NCBI GenBank assembly: GCA_047611425.1
Contig: JBLFWJ010000106.1
Span: 1-11,663 of the forward strand
Reading direction: 5' to 3'
DNA from: JBLFWJ01 sp047611425
GTDB lineage: Bacteria; Bacteroidota; Bacteroidia; UBA10329
DNA length: 11,663 nucleotides
Part shown: one piece after another, positions 1 through 6,929 of the stretch
How positions within the stretch are numbered: position 1 is the first letter of the stretch
How the letters are laid out: every line of letters begins with the position of its first letter
Program-made: the position numbers and the translations under genes
The notes under the pieces: model-generated
Database searches by the model: none
What the model saw: only the letters and a program-made list of their open reading frames with translations
What the model was told of the DNA's origin: nothing

Positions 1-110
1 TCCACATTCAATGCAAGGGTATTGAATGTGTTATCGTTGGCTGGACTGGCAAAGCAAACAGCTGGTAGCATTACTACCAATGCGGTGATAATAGACAGAA
101 AAGACTTCAT
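1..110 (-). CDS. Secreted or envelope protein, N-terminal fragment with signal peptide
   Basis: Reading leftward from an ATG at 110-108, the frame stays open to the window edge for 36 codons and starts MKSFLSIITALVVMLPAVCF. This is a classic Sec signal peptide: one early Lys, a hydrophobic core, and a probable cleavage after Cys-Phe-Ala near residue 21, leaving a mature start like SPANDNTFN. Nothing after that is long enough to name a family. The next gene is on the other strand and far away, so this is probably the first or only gene of a leftward unit. A weak promoter-like CACATTCG lies about 25 bp upstream (142-135, minus strand). The coding DNA also contains a perfect inverted repeat at 3-30. 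I infer export across the inner membrane; function is unknown. Confidence 0.7.
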   Translation of the reverse strand, partial: MKSFLSIITALVVMLPAVCFASPANDNTFNTLALNV

Positions 111-166
111 GTGTTGGATGGGGACAATAAAACCCGAATGTGGTTTCCTAGCACTCTGTTTGAAGA

Positions 167-265
167 CTATTCCTTCAAAATTCTAAACACTTCATTCTGT
201 CCATTGGCAGTCATCACTTCAATCGATGAAATGAGAAGATTAAGCTGACTCCAAAGGTTCGACAT
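167..265 (-). CDS. Doubtful 32-residue ORF or gene tail
   Basis: A leftward ATG at 265-263, preceded by a purine-rich AAGGGAG, opens a 32-codon frame ending in TAG at 169-167. It contains the plausible stretch SSIEVMTANGQNEVFRILKE. The frame has a stop six codons upstream, so it cannot be longer without a frameshift. I do not recognise it. It could be a genuine small protein, the decayed end of a lost gene, or chance. It sits between the signal-peptide gene and a rightward terminator. Confidence 0.15.
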   Translation of the reverse strand: MSNLWSQLNLLISSIEVMTANGQNEVFRILKE

Positions 266-293
266 CTCTCCCTTGTGCTCCACTGATCAATTT

Positions 294-323
294 CGCCATC
301 ACAATTCTGTGATGGCGTTTTTT
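294..323 (+). terminator. Intrinsic terminator, rightward
   Basis: A perfect 9-bp stem, CGCCATCAC/GTGATGGCG, encloses a 6-nt loop and is followed by six T. The opposite strand lacks a T-run after the stem, so it acts rightward only. No convincing rightward gene lies upstream in the window, so either a small RNA or a decayed gene once ended here. Confidence 0.7.
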
Positions 324-331
324 CATTTAAG

Positions 332-356
332 GAATCGTGAACTCGTTCACAGATTC
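332..356. repeat. Hairpin-forming inverted repeat
   Basis: GAATC-GTGAAC and GTTCAC-A-GATTC can pair over 11 bp with a single bulged A and a tiny central loop. There is no T-run, so it is not a terminator. It lies between two terminators and overlaps the start of a doubtful small ORF; it could be an operator or part of a structured RNA. The function is unknown. Confidence 0.35.
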
Positions 357-453
357 GTGGAAATGGAATACTGGAATTCGCGAAGGGATAGAGAAATTGA
401 TTGACCGCGTTGATAAAGTTGGGATGCCATGGGATTCCCCCAGAGTTCACTAA
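337..453 (+). CDS. Doubtful 38-residue ORF, possible gene relic
   Basis: A GTG at 337, with AAGGA a few bases upstream, opens a 38-codon frame ending in TAA at 451-453, just before a terminator. The peptide runs VNSFTDSWKW... and ends GMPWDSPRVH. Its composition is protein-like (Trp-rich start, amphipathic REGIEKLIDRVDKV helix), and it is neatly placed between two terminators. The ending and the NSFTDSW start remind me loosely of degraded GIY-YIG endonuclease genes in Bacteroidota, but this is recollection and unverified. A promoter would have to lie in or before the first terminator. Confidence 0.25.
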   Translation: MNSFTDSWKWNTGIREGIEKLIDRVDKVGMPWDSPRVH

Positions 454-455
454 AG

Positions 456-486
456 AAAAAGTCCGTCAGGTATGACGGGCTTTTTT
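456..486. terminator. Bidirectional intrinsic terminator
   Basis: An A/G-rich run AAAAAG, a stem TCCGTCA/TGACGGG with a 4-nt loop, and CTTTTTT form a hairpin of up to 13 bp with T-runs available on both strands. It separates the gene-poor left end from the cytochrome operon. It also argues against translation starting at the GTG at 488, which directly follows the T-run. Confidence 0.75.
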
Positions 487-577
487 CGTGAGAATTATCA
501 CGAAAAAACAACCAAGTCAAATTGGTTACGTCAATGCAATTGACAATTGCTTGACGGTTATCAATAGCAAGAAGTCT

Positions 578-585
578 TACTTTCG
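578..585 (+). promoter_or_regulatory. Putative -7 promoter box TACTTTCG
   Basis: TACTTTCG resembles the Bacteroidota sigma-A -7 consensus TAnnTTTG and lies 31 bp before the GTG at 617. A TTGAC at 551 could be the -33 element, but its 24-bp spacing is longer than usual. The same octamer occurs before the molybdenum cofactor operon. It supports the shorter start chosen for the cytochrome gene. Confidence 0.4.
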
Positions 586-616
586 AAATGTCCACCAATT
601 TTTCTACCATCGAAAA

Positions 617-1726
617 GTGAATTCGAATCTCCCCAGATATTCAAAGCGGTTTGCTGTTTTTGCATTTATTTGTGTTGGTTTTTTCGCGTGCAACAAGGAT
701 GAGGTTACCGGAATTCAAGAACCACCTGAACTGGAATCCCTGGTTAAGTTTGATCTGAGTAGAGTCCCATACGATTCACTAAGTACCTACAATTTCTTTG
801 ATGGATTAATGTCCGATCAAGAACCTGCTTATGGCGTTATACCATACGATCTTATTACAACTTTATTTACAGACTATGCACACAAACACCGGTTTGTTTG
901 GATGCCAGATTCTGTTAGCGCTACTTATAATTCTGATAATGAGGTTTTAAATTTTCCGGATGGTACGGTATTAATCAAGTCATTCTACTACGACCATGTT
1001 CAACCAGCTGACGAGACTAAAATCATCGAGACACGCCTTCTCATAAAAGTCAATGGCAATTGGGAGTTTGCCAATTATATCTGGAATTCTGACCAAACAG
1101 CAGCGACCTTAAACCTCGTTGGGGACAATGTAGATTTAAGCTGGATTGATGAGAACGATATTTCGCGCGATACGCGGTACCGGATACCTTCTGAAGCCGA
1201 GTGTTTGAATTGTCATAAAATTAATTTGGAACCAATTCCTATCGGACCCAAACCACAGAATTTGAATAGAGACTTGATGTACGAAGATGGAACGATGAAC
1301 CAACTTCAAAAATGGAAGGATCTAGGGTTAATTTCTGGAAACATACCAGCGTTAATCGAAACGATTGTGAACTGGGAAGACGATTCCAATTCACTTCAAA
1401 GCCGAGTAAGGGCTTACGTAGATGTTAATTGCTCTCATTGTCATGCAAACGAAAAGCATTGTGATTATCGAGCACCTAGGTTTGCTTGGAGCGAAACTAC
1501 AGACCCAGCTAATCTTGGAATATGCGTAGTGCCTGATGATATTCCGATACAACAGCTTACGCACATTGTATCTAGCGGTAATATTCCTAGATCAGCATTA
1601 CATTACAGACTAAACTCAACTGATGAAACAGTTCGAATGCCATTACTTGGCCGTACGCTGGTTCACGAAGAAGCTGTTCAACTCATTGAACAGTGGATAA
1701 ACACTTTAAATCCACCTTGTAATTAA
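617..1726 (+). CDS. SO2930-family diheme c-type cytochrome lipoprotein
   Basis: From the GTG at 617 the product has 369 residues and starts with a lipoprotein signal: a short basic region, the core FAVFAFICVGFFA, then lipidated Cys25 followed by Asn-Lys. The frame is open to a GTG at 488, but that start adds 43 residues ahead of the signal and abuts a terminator. Two heme-binding motifs are seen: CLNCH at residues 196-200 and CSHCH at 272-276. RMPLLG, near residue 340, fits the Met-ligand loop of a class I cytochrome c. The early stretch with FFDG, a Pro-Tyr-Asp-Leu step and HRFVWMP matches the conserved front of the SO2930/HNE_0200 family as I recall it. The protein probably sits on a periplasm- or surface-facing membrane leaflet and carries electrons; its partner is unknown. 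Six bases separate it from the next gene, so the two are probably cotranscribed. Confidence 0.85.
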   Translation: MNSNLPRYSKRFAVFAFICVGFFACNKDEVTGIQEPPELESLVKFDLSRVPYDSLSTYNFFDGLMSDQEPAYGVIPYDLITTLFTDYAHKHRFVWMPDSVSATYNSDNEVLNFPDGTVLIKSFYYDHVQPADETKIIETRLLIKVNGNWEFANYIWNSDQTAATLNLVGDNVDLSWIDENDISRDTRYRIPSEAECLNCHKINLEPIPIGPKPQNLNRDLMYEDGTMNQLQKWKDLGLISGNIPALIETIVNWEDDSNSLQSRVRAYVDVNCSHCHANEKHCDYRAPRFAWSETTDPANLGICVVPDDIPIQQLTHIVSSGNIPRSALHYRLNSTDETVRMPLLGRTLVHEEAVQLIEQWINTLNPPCN

Positions 1727-1732
1727 CCTACC

Positions 1733-3724
1733 ATGAAAAAAGCTCTACTTACATCAACATTATTACTCGTAGCCTTAATATCCTCTCAGGCCCAGAACAC
1801 CTGTGAAACGGCTTTATCTGTAAACGTGGGAACCTACGATGTCGCCCTAATCAATGGAAATGATGCCCCGTTGTATTTCATCTGTCCACCAAATAGCGGA
1901 ACCGCCACCATGGCAGAATGGTACACCGTAACAACCGGGCAGGATACCACTATCACCGTATCAACAGATCTCCCGCAGAATTCTGGGGGCGATACCAGGA
2001 TCAACATTTATAGCGGGGTTTGCGGGGATTTCTCTTTAGTATGTGAAGGAGGTGACGATGATGGTGGGGTCGGACTCCTCTCTATCGCAGTATTTCAAGC
2101 TGAGCAAGGAGTTGAGTATTTCATCGTATTTGACGATCGCTGGTCGACCAATGGATTCGATTTCGAGGTTTCGTTCAGCCCACCGATTGTTGGGCCAGTG
2201 TCCTTCACCCCTGTTAGCATACCATGTACCGGTTGTGGAAGTTGTGTTGTAGACATGAACGGAGATCATTTAGATGATCTGGTTGGTGTATCATCAACGA
2301 ATATTAACATGCACATTCAACAATCTGGAGGAGGGTTTGCCTCAACTAATGTGACTACCACACAAGCGGATAACCCTGCTTCGTGGAGTATGTGTGCCGG
2401 TGACTTGGACAACAATGGATTTACCGACTTAGTGTACGGAGGTGGCCAGGGCGCTACGTTTATGATTGCCAATGCCGATGGAACCGCATTTACCGAGATC
2501 AGCCCTAGTCAGTACATTTTCTCACAACGAAGCAACACAGTTGACATCAATAATGATGGCCTTTTGGACGTATTTGTGTGTCATGATGTAGATCCAAACG
2601 TTTACTTTATCAATGATGGAATTGGTGGGTTCACAACCAATCAAGGTGGTTTAGGAGATGTTGAAGTAGGAGGGAATTATGGCAGCTTGTGGACCGATAT
2701 TGATAACGATGGAGACATCGACATGTTCATTTCAAAGTGTGGGTCATCCAACATAAATGAATTGCACATAAATGATGGCACCGGCAATTTTACAGAGATG
2801 GCCGCATCATTTAATTTGAATGATCCAACGCAAACATGGAGTAGCTCTGTTGGTGATTTTGACCATGATGGAGACATGGATATTGTGGTTGGAGCAAGCT
2901 CTGGAACTCATGTTGTAATGCGAAATGACATCACCACATTTACAGAGGTTACAGTTGGTTCAGGGTTCGATGCCTTTTTTGGTACAAGCACGGAGTGGAT
3001 AACGAAAGATTTTAATAACGATGGATATCTAGACATCATGGGTTCTGGTGCAATGATGATGGGTAACGGTGATCTCACTTGGGATTACACTCCAACAAGT
3101 TTATACAATGGACCAATCGGAGACCTGAACAATGATGGATTCCTAGATATTGTAAACGGCAACACCATTAATTACAACGATGGAAATGACAATAATTGGA
3201 TCAAAGTATTTCCAGTTGGAACCGTAAGTAATATTGATGGAATTGGAGCTCGAGTGGAAATTGTAACCCCTTCTGGAACTCAAATACGTGAAATCAGAAG
3301 CGGAGAAGGATTCAGTGATATGCACAGCATGGCGGCCAATTTTGGAATTGGAACGGATACGGAAGTTAATGAAGTCACTATTACTTGGCCTTCTGGGATT
3401 GTAAATACGATTTCAAATCCAACCATTAACCAAGGTCATGAAATCATAGAGGAAGAAAGCACCGTGGGTATTGACCGTCAGAATATAAATACCGACATGA
3501 GCGTTTATCCAAACCCAACTGCTGGGAATCTCATTATCAATTGCTCAACCAGTACTAATGGTGCCAACTACATCGTCCTTAGTCCTGTTGGACAGACGGT
3601 ACAAGCCGGTGTTATTCTTGGAAATGCGCTCAATGTAAGTCCGCTGGAATCGGGGATGTACTTGATTCAAGTTGAACTTGAGAATGGTGCAGTTGCTCAA
3701 CAGCAATTCATTAAGTCGGAGTAA
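1733..3724 (+). CDS. T9SS-exported FG-GAP/VCBS repeat protein with ASPIC/UnbV domain
   Basis: This 663-residue protein starts with a signal peptide (MKKALLTSTLLLVALISSQA). Residues about 22-155 form a beta-rich, Cys-containing region resembling a PPC-like sandwich. Seven calcium-loop motifs of the D-x-(N/D)-x-D-G type follow, at about 174, 224, 271, 322, 375, 426 and 464 (DINNDGLLDV is typical), consistent with an integrin-like beta-propeller. An ASPIC/UnbV domain spans about 487-573, with GIGARVEI and the VTITWPSG segment. The C-terminus (about 589-663, starting SVYPNPTAG) is a type A T9SS sorting domain. A CxxCxxC cluster (165-171) just before the first repeat is unusual. The overall layout is that of CRTAC1-like proteins. 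It is probably released or anchored at the cell surface; the ligand is unknown. It follows the cytochrome gene by six bases and ends before a terminator. Confidence 0.9.
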   Translation: MKKALLTSTLLLVALISSQAQNTCETALSVNVGTYDVALINGNDAPLYFICPPNSGTATMAEWYTVTTGQDTTITVSTDLPQNSGGDTRINIYSGVCGDFSLVCEGGDDDGGVGLLSIAVFQAEQGVEYFIVFDDRWSTNGFDFEVSFSPPIVGPVSFTPVSIPCTGCGSCVVDMNGDHLDDLVGVSSTNINMHIQQSGGGFASTNVTTTQADNPASWSMCAGDLDNNGFTDLVYGGGQGATFMIANADGTAFTEISPSQYIFSQRSNTVDINNDGLLDVFVCHDVDPNVYFINDGIGGFTTNQGGLGDVEVGGNYGSLWTDIDNDGDIDMFISKCGSSNINELHINDGTGNFTEMAASFNLNDPTQTWSSSVGDFDHDGDMDIVVGASSGTHVVMRNDITTFTEVTVGSGFDAFFGTSTEWITKDFNNDGYLDIMGSGAMMMGNGDLTWDYTPTSLYNGPIGDLNNDGFLDIVNGNTINYNDGNDNNWIKVFPVGTVSNIDGIGARVEIVTPSGTQIREIRSGEGFSDMHSMAANFGIGTDTEVNEVTITWPSGIVNTISNPTINQGHEIIEEESTVGIDRQNINTDMSVYPNPTAGNLIINCSTSTNGANYIVLSPVGQTVQAGVILGNALNVSPLESGMYLIQVELENGAVAQQQFIKSE

Positions 3725-3755
3725 GCTGATAACCTTTAGAGTTTTTGTATTGCAT

Positions 3756-3788
3756 GAAAAGCCCGCCATTTCGGTGGGCTATTTCTTT
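3756..3788. terminator. Terminator between converging genes
   Basis: AGCCCGCC and GGTGGGCT form an 8-bp stem (one G-T pair) around a 5-nt loop, flanked by ATTTCTTT on the right and by a TTTTC run when read leftward. It can end the rightward cytochrome/FG-GAP unit and the leftward gene at 3821. Confidence 0.7.
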
Positions 3789-3820
3789 GGTCGAAATGAA
3801 AAAAACTAGGTGCCAATGGG

Positions 3821-4255
3821 TTATTGATTTTTGGCGCTTTCAATGATCCAAGAATGCACATCCATAAAGCTGAATGCCATTCTCAGCTTCTTGAAATCCA
3901 TCGATCCAGAAGCAATCAGATTCTCAAATTCGGCTTTTCGACTCTCAGCAGAAAAGCTGGAATTCAGATGCATTAGTAATAATCGTTCTACTCCAGAAGA
4001 TTGGGTTTTCACTTGAATATAATCTTGAAGAGATTTGAATCTGGCTTGAAAAAGCGATTCATCCCTCGTTTCATAACAAGCTAATAATTCGAGCCACTTA
4101 GATAAACTATTGAGCCGTTGGTAATCGCTCATATTGAAATCCACATTCAATTTTGAAATGCGATGGAAACACTCCGAATGCTTTTTCGAAACAAACAACG
4201 ACCAATCGTGAAGAAGCCCAATTTCAATTTCGGTCAGCCGATCAACAGTAGACAC
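3821..4255 (-). CDS. Hypothetical helical protein, probably 5'-truncated
   Basis: The first usable start codon is a GTG at 4255, giving 144 residues ending in ...IIESAKNQ. The same frame continues upstream without a stop to 4369 and stays protein-like (LINYYRAFIQNPVY), but contains no ATG, GTG or TTG before the TAA at 4372-4370. The real gene was therefore probably longer and has lost its 5' end. The sequence is rich in Leu, Ser, Lys and Glu and predicts as almost all helix, perhaps helical repeats. It has no signal peptide, membrane segment or catalytic motif that I recognise. It converges on the FG-GAP operon and shares the terminator at 3756. It could still be an intact small gene with a GTG start, but the open upstream frame argues against that. 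Confidence 0.5.
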   Translation of the reverse strand: MSTVDRLTEIEIGLLHDWSLFVSKKHSECFHRISKLNVDFNMSDYQRLNSLSKWLELLACYETRDESLFQARFKSLQDYIQVKTQSSGVERLLLMHLNSSFSAESRKAEFENLIASGSMDFKKLRMAFSFMDVHSWIIESAKNQ

Positions 4256-4328
4256 ATATACCGGGTTCTGAATGAAAGCTCGATAGTAGTTTATTAGGTA
4301 TTCAGTTTCTCCTTTACTGGCTAAATAA

Positions 4329-4514
4329 GCACAATGGATAACTGGGAAAGAAGGTGGACTTGCAACAAATTATATGTGGGCGGGGGTTGACGGCCCATTA
4401 GGCAAAACGTTTGCTTGGAGAAATAATGCAGATCTTGAAATGTCTCCAGGGTTCAGTGCAAATCCACAAACAGGAACGCAAACCGAAATACGGTTCGTGT
4501 TTAAATTTCAATAG
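4329..4514 (+). pseudogene. C-terminal remnant of a beta-barrel-like protein
   Basis: A rightward frame is open from just after a TAA at 4326-4328 to a TAG at 4512-4514. It encodes 61 residues with the look of an outer-membrane barrel end: alternating polar and hydrophobic strands, WAGVDGPLGKTFAWRNN, and the last strand EIRFVFKFQ with aromatic residues near the terminus. The only internal ATG (4374) would give 46 residues with no signal peptide. I infer that it is the 3' end of a lost gene. Its left end meets the truncated leftward gene head to head. A short functional ORF cannot be excluded. Confidence 0.4.
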
Positions 4515-4536
4515 AACGGAGAAAGGACATTCTAGA

Positions 4537-4550
4537 AACCTGATCAGGTT
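4537..4550. repeat. 14-bp perfect palindrome downstream of moaA
   Basis: AACCTGATCAGGTT is a perfect palindrome lying 16 bases past the moaA stop. Read leftward it forms a 5-bp stem with a GATC loop followed by TCTAG, so at best it is a weak terminator for the molybdenum cofactor operon. No other terminator is visible there. Confidence 0.3.
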
Positions 4551-4565
4551 ACGGCTCGAACCATG

Positions 4566-5573
4566 TCAACCACCAATCGTGGTCATACTCCTATTGTCCT
4601 TATGAGATTCTGGATTAGAGAACTGTTCGAAAGAATTTAGACCTGCTCTAACCGCCTTCTTACTGGAGATTGATTCTGCAATGAGTGGAAGAACATCTTC
4701 TCCTGCTCTGAGTGCAGATAGAAGGTCGGTCTCGCCATTCGAGAACAAGCAATTCTTAATCTTGCCATCGGCAGTCAGTCGTATTCTGTTGCAGCTATCA
4801 CAGAACGGGTTCGTCACAGAACTTATTACCGCAAAAGTTCCTTTGGCACCCTCAACTTTGTAGTTTTTGGCTGTGTCATTTGGTTGATCATCAATTCGGA
4901 TTACTCGCTCGTAACCAAACTTATTCTTAGCCTTTAATATAATTTCTTGATAGGAGATTCCTTTGCTCCAATCCCAACTATTGCCATCAAACGGCATGAA
5001 TTCGATGAAGCGAATATTGTAGGGTTTATCAATGCTCCAAGTAATGAAATCCTCAATCTCATCATCATTCACACCTCGCATCACAACCATGTTAATCTTG
5101 ACCTTGATTCCAGATTGTTCTAGCAATTCGAGGTTGCGAAAGATTCGGTCAAACTGATCACGCCTCGTTATTTCCTTCATTCGGTCTCGCTGAAGGGTGT
5201 CAATACTTACGTTAATTGATTTGATTCCAGCCTCCTTGAAAACATCAATAAACTGATCTACCAGCACGGCATTGGTCGTCAATGTAAGCTCAATTGGAAG
5301 TTGAGAAAGTTGTCGGATAATGCTTGCCGCATCCTTTCTGATCAAGGGTTCGCCACCAGTAAGTCGGATTTTGGTTACGCCTAAATCCACAAAGGTTTTG
5401 GCCAGATAAAGGATCTCCTCAGAGCGCATAAATTCTTCACGTGGCCGAAGCTGAATACCTTCTTCAGGCATGCAGTACGTACACCGCAAATTGCAACGCT
5501 CAATCAGCGAAATGCGCAGGTAAGTGTGCGCTCTGCTAAACGTGTCAGTTAGTATTTCGGTTGATGGTTTCAA
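4566..5573 (-). CDS. moaA: GTP 3',8-cyclase MoaA (radical SAM)
   Basis: The 335-residue protein catalyses the first step of molybdenum cofactor synthesis, turning GTP into 3',8-cyclo-GTP in the cytoplasm; MoaC then makes cPMP. The radical SAM cluster motif C27-x3-C31-x2-C34 (ERCNLRCTYCMP) is followed by GGEP at 73-76. A second Fe-S site is formed by C258, C261 and C275. The protein ends in the conserved Gly-Gly tail (TTIGG) needed for activity in this family. Length is normal. The start is a TTG one base after the moaC/moaB stop; no in-frame ATG precedes the cluster, so TTG (or a nearby ATT) must be used, which suggests reinitiation and modest expression. It is the last gene of the operon. 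Confidence 0.95.
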   Translation of the reverse strand: MKPSTEILTDTFSRAHTYLRISLIERCNLRCTYCMPEEGIQLRPREEFMRSEEILYLAKTFVDLGVTKIRLTGGEPLIRKDAASIIRQLSQLPIELTLTTNAVLVDQFIDVFKEAGIKSINVSIDTLQRDRMKEITRRDQFDRIFRNLELLEQSGIKVKINMVVMRGVNDDEIEDFITWSIDKPYNIRFIEFMPFDGNSWDWSKGISYQEIILKAKNKFGYERVIRIDDQPNDTAKNYKVEGAKGTFAVISSVTNPFCDSCNRIRLTADGKIKNCLFSNGETDLLSALRAGEDVLPLIAESISSKKAVRAGLNSFEQFSNPESHKDNRSMTTIGG

Positions 5574-5574
5574 A

Positions 5575-6486
5575 TCAATCGTGCCTAGCGTTTCTTAGAA
5601 TTCCAAAGATGTGCAGCAATGGCGGAAATAATGCGTCCATGCTTTCTTTAGCTCCATTGGTGGATCCGGGTAAAGCCAAAACCAACGTTTGGTCAATAAC
5701 TCCAGAAACGGATCTCGACAACATCGAATATGGAGTGCGGTCTTGGCCATACTTTCTAATTGCCTCAGCAATTCCGGGAATCTCACGATCCAGCATTGGA
5801 ATCAACGCTTCAGGCGTTACGTCCCGCTTTGATAAGCCTGTTCCACCGGTAAATATGATCATGTCGGTTTCCTTCTCAACAGCTTTATTCACCTCATGTT
5901 GAATGTCCTCTACAATATCTGGAATTACCAGATAATTGTCAATCACAACGTTGCAACTTTTCAACTTGGCAATGATTGCCTTTCCAGCTCGATCCTCTTT
6001 TTCTCCTTTTGAGATTGTGTCGGAACAGACGATAACTGCCGCGGTTAAGTCCTTCCTAAATCGATCTTTAAAGTCAGATTTTCCACCCTTCTTTTTAAGC
6101 AGTTTGATGTGATGTATCTCAACGCCTTTATCGATTGGCTTAAGCATATCGTACATGGTTAAAGCCACAACCGAAGCACCGTGCATCGCTTCAACTTCAA
6201 CACCCGTTTTGTAGATGGTTTTCACGTTCATCAAAATGGTAATCTCCAACCCATCAATGCTGTATTCGATGCTTGCTTGCTCTATTGGAATTGGGTGACA
6301 ATCGGGCAGGAGGTCAGGTGTTTTCTTTACCCCTAGGAGCCCGGCCGCTTTGGCCATTTCAAAAACATCACCTTTTGGAACCGTTCGCGATTTTATCGCT
6401 TCAATGGTTTCAGGCTTGCTCACCTTAACAATCGCCTGGGCAGTGGCAATTCGTAATGTGCTCGATTTATGGGTGATGTCAATCAT
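5575..6486 (-). CDS. moaCB: Bifunctional MoaC/MoaB (MogA-like) fusion
   Basis: The 303-residue protein joins two enzymes of the pathway. Residues 1 to about 140 are MoaC (cyclic pyranopterin monophosphate synthase): it starts MIDITHKSSTLR and has the DCHP motif at 62-65 and YDMLK carrying the acid/Lys pair (about D113, K116, matching E. coli D128/K131). Residues about 148-303 are a MoaB/MogA domain that adenylates molybdopterin, with TGGTG at 213-217 and LPGS at 272-275. Such fusions are known in Bacteroidota. I place the start at the ATG at 6486, which overlaps the moaE stop as ATGA and matches the usual MoaC N-terminus; an ATG five codons earlier is possible. The two domains act at separate steps, so the fusion may simply keep expression equal. 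Confidence 0.93.
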   Translation of the reverse strand: MIDITHKSSTLRIATAQAIVKVSKPETIEAIKSRTVPKGDVFEMAKAAGLLGVKKTPDLLPDCHPIPIEQASIEYSIDGLEITILMNVKTIYKTGVEVEAMHGASVVALTMYDMLKPIDKGVEIHHIKLLKKKGGKSDFKDRFRKDLTAAVIVCSDTISKGEKEDRAGKAIIAKLKSCNVVIDNYLVIPDIVEDIQHEVNKAVEKETDMIIFTGGTGLSKRDVTPEALIPMLDREIPGIAEAIRKYGQDRTPYSMLSRSVSGVIDQTLVLALPGSTNGAKESMDALFPPLLHIFGILRNARHD

Positions 6487-6929
6487 TTGTTCTCTTTCCA
6501 AACGTGAGTTTCATCTTCAAAAACCTCTTTCCCGAAGATGGGCGCATTGGCTTTGATCTCTTCCACAATAAATCGAGTGGCGTCAAAACAGTCCTTTCTG
6601 TGGGCTGATGACGTGAAGACAAAGAGACAAATTTCGCCTGCTTTTACTTGACCCAAACTGTGATAGATGTGCATGCAGGTAAGGTCGAATTTCTCGAATG
6701 CAGCTTCTCGAATTTCGTACATGGCTTGGTTAGCCATTTCCTCGTAAGCCGAGTATTCTATGGCCGTGACTTTCTTTCCATCAATCTCATCTGCCCTAAC
6801 CTGACCAAGGAAAATGTCATGTCCACCAATGTTGGTTTTCACTTGATGGTGGGCAATTGAAGTTGCAATCTTTTCAGGGGTAATTGGCCCATGAACGAAG
6901 ACGTTCTTGATCTTTTTGTCACTGCTCAT
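6483..6929 (-). CDS. moaE: Molybdopterin synthase catalytic subunit MoaE
   Basis: The 148-residue MoaE makes molybdopterin by transferring sulfur from thiocarboxylated MoaD to cPMP. Family marks are IFLGQVRADE (the FxGxVR step), IEYSAYEEMA, a TSSAHRKDCFDA segment, and the closing IKANAPIFGKE...VWKEN with the two catalytic-type lysines (K126 and K134 in this numbering). It works as a heterotetramer with MoaD, encoded two genes upstream. The ATG at 6929 lies 11 bases inside the end of moeB and is preferred to a TTG at 6935. It overlaps moaC/moaB by four bases. Confidence 0.95.
   Translation of the reverse strand: MSSDKKIKNVFVHGPITPEKIATSIAHHQVKTNIGGHDIFLGQVRADEIDGKKVTAIEYSAYEEMANQAMYEIREAAFEKFDLTCMHIYHSLGQVKAGEICLFVFTSSAHRKDCFDATRFIVEEIKANAPIFGKEVFEDETHVWKENK

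Noticed and set aside
214..450. Leftward 78-codon frame in the left intergenic region
   Set aside because: It crosses the 294-323 hairpin and has no recognisable character.
347..610. Leftward 87-codon frame across the terminator and cytochrome leader
   Set aside because: It spans a terminator hairpin, overlaps the promoter region and does not look like a known protein.
488..616. Longer N-terminus for the diheme cytochrome starting at the GTG at 488
   Set aside because: It would put 43 residues before the lipoprotein signal and start right after a terminator T-run; a promoter-like box lies at 578.
4515..4565. Possible TPP riboswitch because of the AACCTGATCAGGTTA-like stretch
   Set aside because: The ACCTGATC match is short and inside a palindrome; the CTGAGA core element and the rest of the fold are absent, and no thiamine gene follows.
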